DNA from: Silene latifolia
Taxonomy: Eukaryota > Streptophyta > Magnoliopsida > Caryophyllales > Caryophyllaceae
NCBI RefSeq assembly: GCF_048544455.1
Contig: NC_133526.1
Location: 9,316,001 to 9,380,000, forward strand
Direction of reading: 5' to 3'
DNA length: 64,000 bases
Shown here: in pieces, positions 32,372 to 44,400 of the stretch
Numbering within the stretch: the first letter of the stretch is position 1
Layout of the letters: each line of letters begins with the position of its first letter
Notes under the pieces: generated by a model
Told to the model about the DNA's origin: nothing
The model's database searches: none
What the model saw: only the letters and a program-made list of their open reading frames with translations
Program-made: the position numbers and the translations under genes

Positions 32372-33408
32372 TTAATTCACTAATTCAGTTGAGCTTATTT
32401 AACCCGAAAAGAATAGAGGTCCCAAACCCTGAATTCACCATTCATTATCTTATCTTTATTAATTCAGAAGACAATACTCAATCCAGGACGTGCCACCTCA
32501 TTAATTCAGTCTTTTTTTTAAAAAAAAAATCAAGTTATGGTGGGACCCTTTTCTGTGCAAAGGAGTATATTTCTTCAGAATCCCGCCAATACATATATCC
32601 TACAAATTCGGTCGTAGCATAAATACTATGAAATAATAGTATGAAATAATTTTATACATTCCGAATAAATGAAATTAATGGCATATAAGCGGTATGAATT
32701 ACAAATCGGAATAAATGAAAATAATACTATGAAATAATTTTATACATTCCAAATAATTTGATAAAACTATATTTATACATATGCAATAAATTTACTGACA
32801 ACGAGTCCAAAGCGATAATAGCCCAAGCTTTACACTTTGATTTTATTTGTATACAGGTTATTAATTTTATTTAACAATTCAAAATTTTATGATATATACG
32901 GCATCTTTGAATTTATTACTTAAAAATAATAAATATTTAATCATCAAAACAAATACGAAGTATTATTTATCGATCCATGTACTTCATTGTATATGGGCTT
33001 ACTAGCATACACTAATTTCACCAATAAATCATATAAGCTTTGACATTATGATGTTACACTAAGTTGTGTTAAAGTATATTATTAAATTATATTTCTTTAT
33101 TCGGGATGTAAAGTTTTTTATGTATGCAAATTTTATTTACAATGGTATATTACGTTATTTCCTCTTAAACCATTGCATTTGAACACGTATTTGAAATAAG
33201 TGTAAACCTATTAACTATGTAGATCGCTGATTTAGACCAAATAGATAATTACAATAAAAATACAAAAAAAAAAAAAAAAAATCATCAAAAATCATTAATA
33301 ACAGCCCAAATACTTACCCGTGCAATTTTGCATAGGTTTAAAACTACTTCATTATATCTCTTATACAATCCAATCAAATAACCAAAAGTGATACGAGATC
33401 CCTGAATC
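32372..33408. other. AT-rich intergenic, left of the nested stack
   Basis: No gene or bounded repeat. There is an A run at about 33264-33281. This may contain the original upstream promoter of NDUFB2, now cut off by the insertions on its right. Confidence 0.35.
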
Positions 33409-36400
33409 CGAGGATGTAGCAAATTACCTCCATTACTTTCATACTATGTGCAAATCAACCCCTTAAGTTTCACTTGTAGCAAATTAGCCCCATAAGTTTC
33501 CAAAAATGTGTAATTAAGCACAAATCAAATTTTCTACCATTTTTTTAACAAAAATTATTTTTTCTATTATAAAAATGCATGATTTTAAATATATCTATTA
33601 AAATTTTTTGGGATATTTGATAAGCGGGGTTTGTCGCACTCCCCCGATCAAACAATTTACTCAACTAATGTAGTAGAGTAGTCGAGGTCGAACCACAAGG
33701 AGCATGGGTGATTATTAATTGTCTATATTCTTATGCTTAGCTAAGTCGGAGATATTTGGATGAGGTTTAAAACTAAACAACTAAACTAAATAAAATAAAA
33801 TGCAAATTAACAAAAGATGATAAATGAGTAAGAGAGGATTAAAGTTGAGTTGTAAATCAAACGATTAAAAAAGCCTAGAACTCGGTTCTCCCTCAACAAT
33901 TCGTAACTTCACACAATTAATTCCCTAGGCTAATTACTCGGGTAGACAAGCAAGGAGAAGATGGCTCTAATTCGCTTAAGACCCCCCTCTCGGGTTCGAA
34001 GTAGGACACTAGCACTACCCACCAACCCCCCTCTCGGGTTCGAAGGTCGGAATCCTTAACTCAACACCCAACAACCCCCAAAATGTGCACTTTTCCAAGG
34101 AGGTCAAGAAATCGGTCAAGGTCATTAAGTACTCATCATAATCCGGGTCATCCCACTCCCTCTCTCAAGGGTCGATTTCAAACGCTAATTTAGAGGTGCC
34201 CTACCCGGTTCTCCCTTTCGGTCTCAACCAAGGTTAGCAATAGGGTCGAATTCCGGGTATCCAAATCACAACCTAACCAACTCTCGTTGGTGGACAAGGG
34301 TCATAAATCGACACTACCCAAAAATCAATCCATAAACCCGAATCAATCCTCTAAACTACCCTCACCAATTTCCCCAAATAATTAGCCTTTATGAGATTCA
34401 ATTAGTGAAATTACTCATATTGGGTCAAACCGAGTCCTAGTGGAAGACTACTCACTAATCATGTTCCTAATTGCAAGAGAAACAACAAAGATGGAAACTT
34501 TATGCATAATCATGATGGAAGTATAAATTCTATTACTAATCATGCAACAATCCAACTTAAATTATAAGGAAAGACAATTTAATTCAAGAAACAATGAAGA
34601 TTAAACTAAAGGCACAAACTTTAACTCAATAAACACAAAGACTCAATCTTTAACATGAGAAATCAAAGATTCAATCTTGTAAACAACAATGGTGAGAAGA
34701 GAAAAGATGAACAAGAGAGAGAATAACAACAATCTAACATAAACAATTAAGATTAAACTTGAAAGAAAAATAAATGTAAACAAATGAAATTAGGAAGAGA
34801 AATTATACCCACTCAATAGCAAAGAAAGGAACTTGGATTGAAATATGGAAGGATTCTTCAATTCTCCAAATACAACCCAAAATTACCAATTGTAAACTAA
34901 TGAAAAGGGAAGAACTTGAATGAACAAAAGAAGAATTAAACTCATAATTAAAGAAAGATAACAACTTTTTATTGAATGAAAATAAGAGAGGAAATATGAG
35001 GGTTTTACAATATTGAGAGAGAATAAGATGAACTAGTCTAATTTCTAAGGTAGTAATTGTGTAATAATGTGGTAGCTAATGTAAGTAAAGGGGTAGTCTT
35101 TTTATACTAATTACTACTAATAATTATGACACTACTAATAATAATAATAATAAGGAGTAATTGACGAGAATAATCCCACCTTTGTGACGTCTTCCAAGAA
35201 TAATCTCACCTTTTAATAATCCAAAAACAAGCTCATCTTTTAACCTCATCTTCTTTAAACAATCCCTCTCTTAAAATGACTTGTTATAGTAGGTAATATG
35301 AATTCCTTCAAATTATTGTTTTAATTTAAATTATTAATTAGTTGCATTATTATAATTAACATGAATAAAAATTATGTTTGGGAAACTCGGTACTGCATTG
35401 TTATTTTGATATTTGTAAATCGATTTGTCGATTAAGAAGAGAGATCGAACAAGGCTATCAAAGACAAGTAAAAGAGGCAACTGGCAAGGAATTGAAAATT
35501 TGTAGCCATCTACATAGTATAAAAGATGGGTTTTTTAAAGGATTTCTATTGGTTGTTGGTTTTTTTTTCCTTTTTTTTCTTCTTTTATTGTGGGGTCCTC
35601 CATGATGTCCATAAAATTAATTAATAATCTCCCTACTACACTTATCCTCTCTTCATTATTATTCCTCTCTATATTATACTTACATTAAAACCATACATTA
35701 TACATCAAATGATTTTCGAAAAAGAAAAAAACGAAATAAAATTGCAGCAAAAAAAAATTGATTCAAATAAAAATTTCAAGGATCAAATGATATTATCAAT
35801 CAATCATTCACTTTATGTTCAAACGTAAAAATCTTGAGAACATTAATTGGACTAACTATTGCAGAAAACGGAAAAAAATACGTCTTATTAGAAAATTAAC
35901 AAAGCGAAAACATTTAAAGTAAATATTTTGAAAAAAAATATTAGAGGACTATAATTAGCGAAAACAAATTAAAACTGAGAAGTCACAAACACAGTAAATT
36001 GTCATTAATTCCATAAATCTCATAAATCGACATCAACAACATGCATGTACTTACCGAACTGATGAGTCGATCAAACTGATGAAAAAATTGAACATTATCA
36101 CATCGAACACCTAATCAAATATGAAAATATTCAACTTTATATCAGCAAATTTTCAGATTCACTTGATCGAATATTTTTTGGCTAACGATTTTGATAATTA
36201 TTTTGAGTATATAGATTAATTAATTGACAGACTAGCTGAAAATTTAAATCTATGAAAGAAGGTAAAAAACAAAAAATAAAATAAAAAAATAAGAGAGATA
36301 GCATGAGAGTGATGGTGAGGTGAAATATAGAAGTAGCTAGGTTAATTAATTATGTTTGCAAAAATATAATAGTACTCCGTATGTGTCTTTTTCTAAGTAT

Positions 36401-36487
36401 TGGGAGTATATGATTTGGTTATGAGCCCAATTATATATGCTTCTATAATACGGAGTATCATCCTACTATTTTCTTGGATCATATATG

Positions 36488-36775
36488 AGCTATTTTAGGA
36501 TAACTTAATACAAAGTATTTTATTTGCGTTAACAAAGTTGATATGTTCTCATATACATTTATCATAAACGGTGTATCGTATTTTAGCCATTTGAGGATAA
36601 TTTAATACGGAGTATTTTATTTGCGTTAACAAAGATGATATGCTCCCATATACATTTATCATAAACAATGTATCGTATTTGAGCCATTTAAGGATAACTT
36701 AATACAGAGTATTTTATTTGCGTTAACAAGTTGATATGTTCTTATATATACATCTATCATAAACAGTTGTAACAT
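36488..36775. repeat. 97-bp tandem repeat, three copies
   Basis: Units start at about 36488, 36585 and 36682. Each holds GTATTTTATTTGCGTTAACA and ATNTATCATAAAC. They differ at a few bases each. The array lies within the MULE. Confidence 0.8.
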
Positions 36776-37234
36776 AGATCTATCTATAGTAGAAGTTTAA
36801 TGATAATCCTAATTAAATTATTTCATACTGCCTTCGTTTCGGTCAATTATTTACCTTTAATTTTAACACAAAAGCCAACGAAAATCGAAAGAGAAGGGTA
36901 GTAATAGCGTCAAATTATAAATTACTTAACTAAAATTCATATTTATGTATTGTTTAATACTATTGAAATGGTTTTATAATTAATAATGATCGAATAATTT
37001 CAATAAACGACATCACACTTAGACTGATAATTAATAGTTATAAGAAATTGGACCGACCCAATAGACACTTTGATAAACATATTAAAATGGAATTTAAATA
37101 TAAATGATCAGCCATATATGTGTAAAATTGATAAATGAGTATTTTTTTCATTATATGTGAGTCTACGCCAATTATTTTCACCACCATAGGTTCATAAAAA
37201 GTAATGTATATCATAAATAAAATCACAAAATCTC

Positions 37235-37400
37235 ATTTGTGACGGCACGTATCCGTCATTTTGAAGTGACGGATACCATTTTCCCTCACAAATGACCCAA
37301 ATAGAGGAGAGAGGGAAGCACATGGGGGTGCCCCCACCTTGTCCCCCCTATCCGTTTTGTGAGTGACATTATCCGTCACTTACTCCGACCCGTCTTCAGC
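37235..37400. repeat. Small foldback with GTGACGGATA motifs
   Basis: Arms contain TTTGTGACGGCACGTATCCG and the inverse phrases CCGTTTTGTGAGTGACATTA and TCCGTCACTTAC, around GGGGGTGCCCCC. The motif set recalls the MITE at 1518. Ends not fixed. Confidence 0.45.
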
Positions 37401-37512
37401 AAGACTAATTGAAATAAAATATTTAGGATGGTGAGTACACATTTTAAATTCTAAACTATTTAACTCTTGTGTTCAATGGTAGCGCCTGCTACTACGGTTT
37501 ACGACAATACAA

Positions 37513-37545
37513 CCCGTGCATTTTTTTGCACGGGATTAAAACTAG
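37513..37545 (+). mobile_element. Helitron 3' end
   Basis: Hairpin CCCGTGCA-TTTTTTT-TGCACGGG (37513-37534), then ATTAAAACTAG with T in the flank. A possible but weak 5' partner is TCTCCCTACTACACTTATCC near 35627, also inside the MULE. Confidence 0.6.
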
Positions 37546-38389
37546 TTAAAGAGCAAAGTCAAGGTTTAACCTTGACCAATACAACCATTACTCTATGTAT
37601 TTCCCTCGTCAATCACCCAAAACACCATTAAATTATACCAAAAATTAACCCATATTCCATCAACCTCATCCTCCATCATCCATGGCAACCATCAGTAGCT
37701 CATCTCGATTCCTCCTCTGTTGAACGTCACCGCATCAGCTGCTTCTCCTCTGCCACACCTGCTGCCAACCCACGACCAATTTACGAGCCACCGCAGCACA
37801 CCTCTACCACCGAGCAACCCAGCGTCTACTCGACATTAACAACATCATCAACCGAGTCCATCTTCACCAGTTTTGAACTCGGAATCGAAACTCGAGTTGA
37901 TTTGCAATAGTAGTGAGCCACCATCGTTCAACCTCTCCTCTTCATCTCCGCCTACCACATCATACATCCCGATAATCAATCGCATATCCGTCGATCACCA
38001 ATCCACCACGGTTTGAGAATTTTTTTATTGTTCATCTTTCTGGAACTTTGTCTGCAATAATTAGTGGGTTTAGAGTGGGAGATGAAGAGATAAAATAAAA
38101 TAAAAATATAAGAGTTGAAACCTTTTAATCAGGTAACTGGTAAAGGAGAGTGTTTAAAGAAGACGGGCTGAAAAGATGAGATTATTTTCGGATTATTAAA
38201 AGGTGGGACTATTCTTGGAAGATGTTGTAAAGGTGGGATTATTCCCGTCAATTTTTCCTAATAATAATAATAATAATGACTCTAATCCTAACTACCAAAC
38301 TCATCGACACAAATTACATCCCAGACAAATCAATTCAAAAACAAAAGAAAAAGGAAAAAGGGGAAGGGAAACACGAGTAAAACGCAGCA

Positions 38390-38675
38390 GAGGTGCTTTG
38401 CCGGTCCACCGGCGGCCGGGCTTGATGCCGGCAGCGAGGCCATTGAAGAAAGAGCAGAAAAGGGATGGGTGTGCGTTATGCCGGCCTGTCGGCAGCCGGG
38501 GCACCGGCATAGAGCACAAAATTGATGCGAGATTGTTGATTGTGGTGCGTTTTGCCGGCTAGACGGCTGCCGGTCCCTATACCGGTAGCGAGGCCATCAC
38601 AAAAAGGAGGAAAAATGGGTGTGTTATGCCGGTAGGGGATGTCGACTGCCGGGGCACCGGCATGGAGCACAAAGC
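38390..38675. repeat. GC-rich tandem repeat with GCCGG palindromes
   Basis: Two diverged units of about 145 bp, each with the order TTTGCCGG...GGCNGCCGG, CCGGNAGCGAGGCCAT, an A-rich spacer, TATGCCGG...CNGCCGGGGCACCGGCAT and GAGCACAAA. It is far richer in GC than its surroundings and lies within the solo LTR. Confidence 0.65.
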
Positions 38676-40449
38676 TTCATAAAAGCTCGGTTTCGATTCC
38701 GAGTTCGAATCTGATTATGCATTGGAGATGGTGGGGTTGGAATTGGGCTGTTCCATGGTGATGGAGGCGATGTCGGGTTTGGTCGTGGGAGATGAATGGT
38801 GATGAAGGGATGGAGGTTGAAGGTGGTTATTAATGGTGATGTAAATGGTTAATGGTGGAATGATGGTGAGCTGAAATGGCGATGTTGGTGACGGGTTTCT
38901 GGACTGGTGGTGCAGGGGATGGTTAAATGATGGAGTCGCAGTGGTAAATTGCAGCTGGTTGTGGTTTGAGTAATGGTGTTGGTGTGAGACGAGTTGAATT
39001 GAGAGGAGATTTGAATGAATGGAGGTTGAAGATGATGTTGTTGGTTTAATGGAGTTGTTGAGTTTAATGATGGTGGATGTTGCGTGTTGTTGATGATGAA
39101 GCAAAGTGTTGGAGTTGACTTTGTCAAATGGTCAGCTTTGACCATTTCTTTTGTTTTCATTTGATTTACACGCTTTGCTCCATGACCCGTCTCACTCCTC
39201 GATTTCCGTTCCCTTTAATTCTTACTCGAATCTCCACTTTATTACATCGCCTCGCCTACAAATTATAATGAAACGATATTAATGTTAATTATTAAATAAA
39301 AATCCAACTAATTAATAAATATAACCAATACGATTAATTATTATAAATTAGTAATTAAATGAGCTTATTAGACAATTAAACACACAAAATCGAGTCGGAA
39401 TTAGGTATAAATGCAGGGTAAAATACGACTAAAATGCTACTTATCAATATTCTACATGGTACCTCTCTATTTTTCGACTTTGTACATGACACCCCTACAC
39501 TTTTTAAAACATACATGGTACCTCTAATTGTTGTCATTATCACTAAGTGTACCCCTAAACTTTATTTTCCGTCAATTAAACTCAGTTTTAGGCGTTAAGT
39601 GATTACTTGGACGCGTAACTAAGCTTGTCATTTATCATCCTATGACATAAGGACTCTATTAGGCTCAATATCCATCTCTGGACGTGATAATTTGGCAGGG
39701 GATCAATAAATTTTCCGTCAAAATTTTTTTAGCCTATATATATCAATAAATGTTAGGATCGAGATGGATATTGAGCTCTTGTAGTCTTATGTCATGGGAT
39801 AATAAATGACAAGTTTTAAGCATTCTGCGTTAGCATCACTTAACGCCTAAAACTAAGTTTAATTGACGAAAAATAAAGTTTAGGGGTACACTTAGTGATA
39901 ATGACAACAATTAGTGGACCATATATGTTTTAAAAAGTGTAGAGGTATCACGTAGAAAAGTCAAAAAATTCGAGGTGCACTTGTAAATATCCAAAAAATT
40001 AAATATAATATATTTTTAAATATACAACGAAAAGCGCAAACCAAATTTAATTTAAACAAAAATTTGGTCATATAATTTTGAAACTTCACTTAAATTCTCA
40101 TATTGTGAACATTTTTTCACCAAAATAAATAAATAAATATTATAAAAAAAATATTTGAACATGTATTTTTGATAATTAGGAATTTTAGAATTTATATTTG
40201 ATTAAATATTTGGACTTTCAATAATAGTATTATAATTAATTTAGTAAATTTTATTCTTAAAAATAAGATTTGTGGTTAATTATACATTGGGAGAGACTTA
40301 TGGGGATGATTTACTACATAAATTAGGGACTTAAGTGCATCTAGTATCAAACTTATCGGAGTGATTTGCTATATTTCCCTCCCTGAATCACAAGACTAGT
40401 GTCCTCGGTAGAGCTAAACCAACATCAATTGGTGAGAGAAAGAGCGAAA

Positions 40450-41499
40450 ATGGGAGCCGGGAAAGAGAGCAGTTACAGGGGTATGACCCTACACGCCCCT
40501 AAACGCTGGCATTCCGTCACCGGCAAGGGCATGTGTGCTCTTATGTGGTAATTACTGATTATCTCTCTTTTACCCTATTCACTTTATTTACCTTAATCCC
40601 ATCTCATTGCTTTTTTGTTGCATTTCTGGGATTTCTTTGTTTTTTTTTTTAAACTGTTTTGGTTGACTTTCATTATATTGGATTTTGGGTATTCAATTAA
40701 TTAGCTTAATACTCACTCCCATTGATTGATTACTGTTCTTTTACCGCAACTCCGATGACGAACCCATATGTAGATACGATTTTTATACTCTAACACGCGC
40801 CCTCACACGAATGCCCTTTAGACTTCAATTGTGGATGCATCTCAGGTCTGTCTTCCCCATACCTGATGCTAATATTCCAGTTTAGAAAGGAGGGTTGGTT
40901 AGATTTGAACCTATAACCTTTTGGTCACACTTGCTCTGGTACCATCTCAAGGAACCAACCCAGCCAAAAGCTTAAGCGGATGGTTTGAGGCCCAAGAATG
41001 ATTTTATACTTTTAACATCTTTCGGCATTCGAAATTAAGTGAAGGGTTAATAATGATTTTTCATTACTAAATGTTAAATAATTGAGGACAATAGAATTGA
41101 GATGGAGGAATGTGTTTTTGGCTTTTCATTTGGACCGAGTTATTCAAAATTTGTTTTCGTGATAGTGGAAAGAGATTCCAACAGATAAATTGACTGAGCA
41201 ATGTGTATTGAAAAGCCTTATTGTATAGTCCATGCCTCCATGGTATTCACAGCATCGTCAACTTCAGAGTATAGTTGTCTGATAAATTGTCGTATGTGAT
41301 TTCAGGTTTTGGGTTCTGTATAGGGCTAAGCAAGATGGACCCGTTGTCTTGGTAAGCTTAATTTTGACTTCCTTCCTGATAGGTAAATTGGAATAGTCCT
41401 TTTGTGCTCACTGTTGCGCCTGACGCCCGACATGTATACCTGTTTCAGGGTTGGAGGCATCCCTGGGATGGGCATGATGATCATGGACATGGTCACTAA
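40450..41499 (+). CDS. Complex I subunit NDUFB2 (B-type accessory)
   Basis: Three exons, 40450-40547, 41306-41351 and 41449-41499, join in phase to 64 aa. The protein starts MGAGKESSYRGMTLHAPKRW and has one hydrophobic segment with the family signature (CALMWFWVLYRAKQDGPVVL). It ends in a His/Asp-rich tail (GWRHPWDGHDDHGHGH). This matches plant NADH dehydrogenase 1 beta subcomplex subunit 2, a small single-span subunit of the mitochondrial inner-membrane arm. Splice sites are canonical (TGTG/GTAATT, TTCAG/GTTTTGG, TTG/GTAAGC, TTCAG/GGTTGG). There is no cleavable presequence, as usual for this subunit. The 5' leader is cut off from older upstream DNA by the transposon nest ending at 40379. Confidence 0.9.
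40725..41017 (-). mobile_element. TRIM-like LTR element relic in intron 1
   Basis: Read on the minus strand, a short LTR-like block at about 40945-41017 (TGTTAAAAGTATAAAATC to GGTTCCTTGAGA) is followed by TGGTACCAGAGC, nearly the initiator-Met tRNA primer site. A purine-rich stretch and a second TGTTAGAGTATAAA copy lie at the other end (about 40790). Tiny LTRs with almost nothing between them are the TRIM pattern. It is an old, worn, probably incomplete copy. Confidence 0.6.
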
Positions 41500-44400
41500 A
41501 TGACTTTCTTATATCTGTCCACTCATGTGAGTCTTATGTTTGTATTTCACGGTTACTTTTCTGTTGCTTATCTTGAATCTTATTTTTTTTCATTTCTGTA
41601 ATTATTTTACTCCACGATGGTTTCAAACGATAGTTCATTTTAGCTGAACCCAAATCATTTTGGGGGCTAATGCTTTGTTGTTGGTGGTGTGAACAATCTA
41701 CAGACGCGAATCAATCCACGAAGAATTGCCTACTGTATTAATTGAAGTATTCAGTTAGATTTCGAAAAATCACTCGGGCTTTACAGCACTTATATCTTTT
41801 GAAATAAACTTCTATGTCAATAATGCCACTCTCTTATCTTCTATGCCATTGCAAAAGGTCACTTTTGCTCAACCTCATGGAATGGTGTTATAGAAACACT
41901 TTTTCTAAGCCATTTGAATATGAAGTTTGTGAATGTTACACTAAATGTTAAATCATAAATGTTATTTTGAACATGAACCTATTGTTACTCTATATCATAT
42001 ATTAATATTCTACTCAGTATTTGTTTCAGTGCCCAATATAGAGTGTCTAGGCAAATTAGCTCAATGACTTGGCGGGCGTTTAATTTGTTTGAATGTACCA
42101 TCCCATTTTGAGGTTGTGTGAAAAAGACAAAAAAATGGGAGAGGTGAAACTATTGTAGCCCCATCACGATCTTCAACTCGCCTTCTTCCCCTTTGTTTAT
42201 GCAAAATCTGCAGCACACCAAATTACCAATAAAAAAGACAAAAGGGGGGAAATAAAGATATCTTTTTTTTTTTTTTTTTTTTTTTTTCTGTGCCTTCGCA
42301 AAAAGAATGATTTCTGATAGCTTCTGTAATATTTTCATGGCTTCCGTTTTGGTTTATTATGTTTATCCAATTGCCTTTTTTTTTTCCTTTGAAGGAAGTG
42401 ACATCTTTTGTGGTCTTGTGCTCATGGTAAATATTTAAAGCAATTTGACGTTTCAAAATTGGCGCTTTGTAACAAATGTAGCTTTGGGAATTTAAAGCGT
42501 TCATTTTGCTATGACGTTTCTCACTAGTTATCAGAAATATACTAGCAAGTTGAGGTCCAACCTTTTCCTGCCTTGTATCTAGATGAAATATTAGGCCTTT
42601 TCTTTTTCAAGTTTGTTGGGAGGCTAATTTGATATTTGGCATATAATAATAGTAGTTGTGGACGTATAGAAACTTTGCTTGATAATTAACTCTTGATGCG
42701 CTGGTTTGGAGATTTATATTTTGGTCATGGAATCCCTTTTACAGTAGCTATTATGTAGAGCACAATGTTTTAGTTCAACTTAGGTGCTTCATATTTTTTT
42801 TACGACTAGAGCATAGTGAGAAGATTCATGCTTGTATTGTTTTGAAGGACTATCTGAATCCCGCTTCTCGACTAATCTATGAGCAAGTCTAAGGATTTCG
42901 GATATGGAAGTGGAGTATTTAGTTTAGCTTTTGGTGATTTAAGGTAATTTTGGATAAATTAGTTAATAACTAGATGCAAATGGCCTTGTAGCTATCATGA
43001 TTTGATTGGGTAACTTTACTGGATGTGTAAAATTGGTGAGCAAGCATGGTTCTTGCCTCCCTCCTTGGAGATTTCTGTATCATTATTGCCCTGTTACATC
43101 TTGCACTTGGAAAAAGGATGGGAAATTGCTTATATGATTGTCTTATGGCATTCTTCATTTGATAAAGCAAGATAGATAATTAACTATAGTGTTTTTTTTT
43201 CTCCTTTTTTTTAGTAAGGAGTCGATACAAGTCTCAACTCAATTTTTATCATGGCTTCTCTGTGTCACTCCGGTAAGGCTGCATGCATCAATACCCCACC
43301 ATTTGCGAGAGCTAATGTGTCATGTTGTGGCCTTTGTCACTTGTCACTTGTGGTACATGCAATGCTTACCTTTCACACTTGGGAATTGGGATTGCATTTG
43401 TACCGAGGTTTTTAGTCTTGACTATAGAATTTATCTTAATTGACAAGCAAGTAGAACTCGTTGCCACATGCCTTCAAGTCCTTTTCATGGGTGATCGACA
43501 TGAAATTGACTGCACAAGCTTTTGGGTGATGTGAGGTAATGGTAGTGATTGAGATAGCAAATGTCTTGGATGATTATAAAGGTACCATCTGTGTCGGTTG
43601 AAGACTGGTGAGTGGACTGGTGGTCATGAATTCATGGTAGCCAAAAATAGGCACAACACAATCAACTTTCCAGTGAATGTGGAATAGAAGACTACCTGTG
43701 TTACTTTAGTGGTTGGAAGCTGGGAATCAGAGTTGCTCACCCCTATCAAATCGTGAATCGGTTTGAGCTTATCATAGTTCTTTCTTGAATATAATGTTAG
43801 ACACTATTACAGACGATCCAGATCACATGCTGCCAATTTGCATATAACTGGCCAATCGTGATTTAAAGTATAACCCATATTTTTACTGTGTTCCCTTTAA
43901 GCGGCTTGGGCAAAAATGTATTATTTCCTTGATGAGGTAAGTATATCATCAAGCTGCGTTGTACGGAATACGTGAAAATGTGCATGAACATGTCGATGCC
44001 TCGTTGTAATGCAAAATTTGTGCTCTTTATTGCATCCTCCATTGGAAAAATGGGTTCATGACGGATGTCACACGGCTTAGGTATTCAATAATTCTTGTAT
44101 AAAAGAGTTATTGATATTTTACCTAAATAACCCTACTAAAATAACTTGCACCAATTATCACTTCTTCATGCCCTTGTCATGAAGGTCTTTGTTATATGGT
44201 CTTACAATGTTTTATTGTAAAATCATTTTACATGAGACATACTCGACTCATTATCTTAAAATAAACACTGGAAGAACAGGGGCCTGACTTGCATTTCGTT
44301 TGTTGTTTTCAGGGTTTAACTGTTGCTGGTTCAAGAGATGACTAGTTTTCCGGACCTCCTTAGGAATGTAGTATCGGACATCTGTTTCGGGCTAAATAAT

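Larger units (their letters stand above)
35154..38258. mobile_element. MULE inside the solo LTR
   Basis: The ends GGAGTAATTGACGAGAATAA and, inverted, GGAAAAATTGACGGGAATAA begin terminal repeats of about 120 bp that share TTTTAATAATCC and AAGAATA phrases. The 9-bp flank TAATAATAA is the same on both sides, but it lies in a TAA microsatellite, so it supports rather than proves the ends. Inside are a three-copy 97-bp tandem repeat, a small hairpin (37235-37400), a Helitron 3' end (37545) and a less AT-rich stretch (37660-38000) that might be captured host DNA. No transposase frame was seen. Confidence 0.75.
33618..39446. mobile_element. Long solo LTR, probably Ty3/gypsy
   Basis: Starts TGATAAGCGGGG and ends GCTACTTATCA, with the 5-bp duplication ATATT at 33613-33617 and 39447-39451. 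Without the MULE at 35154-38258 the LTR is about 2.7 kb. That length and the TGATA...TATCA ends would fit the Tat/Ogre side of Ty3/gypsy, which is inference. It has no internal region, so it is a solo LTR left by recombination. It carries a GC-rich tandem repeat at 38390-38675. Moderately old, since it has had time to take a further insertion. Confidence 0.75.
33600..39990. mobile_element. Foldback element split by a solo LTR
   Basis: Arms of about 230 bp face each other at 39447-39690 and 39765-39985 (GTGTACCCCTAAACTTTATT against AATAAAGTTTAGGGGTACAC). The right tip ends AATATCCAAAAAA. The matching left tip TTTTTTGGGATATT lies at about 33604-33617, directly left of the LTR. So the LTR has jumped into the left end of this element. 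I could not fix its own target duplication. Confidence 0.7.
33409..40379. mobile_element. Outer MULE-like element carrying three insertions
   Basis: The terminal repeats face each other over about 115 bp: CGAGGATGTAGCAAAT on the left and, inverted, GGGAAATATAGCAAAT on the right, with further shared blocks (CCCCATAAGT, AATGTNTAATTAA, CACAAATC). The 10-bp flank TCCCTGAATC is perfect (33399-33408 and 40380-40389). Without the insertions it would be only about 0.6 kb, that is, a large MITE. It ends 70 bp before the NDUFB2 start codon. Confidence 0.78.

Noticed and set aside
36488-36775. CRISPR-like array
   Set aside because: Three adjacent 97-bp units without spacers, in plant nuclear DNA; a plain tandem repeat.
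31329-37545. One large Helitron from 31329 to 37545
   Set aside because: It would cross the borders of the solo LTR and the inner MULE, which have their own matching flanks.
38715-39160. His/Thr/Ser-rich minus-strand frames
   Set aside because: They come from GGTGATGG-type simple sequence inside the solo LTR.
42970-43534. Frames downstream of NDUFB2 (66-84 codons)
   Set aside because: No domain, no codon bias, no splice context; treated as chance.
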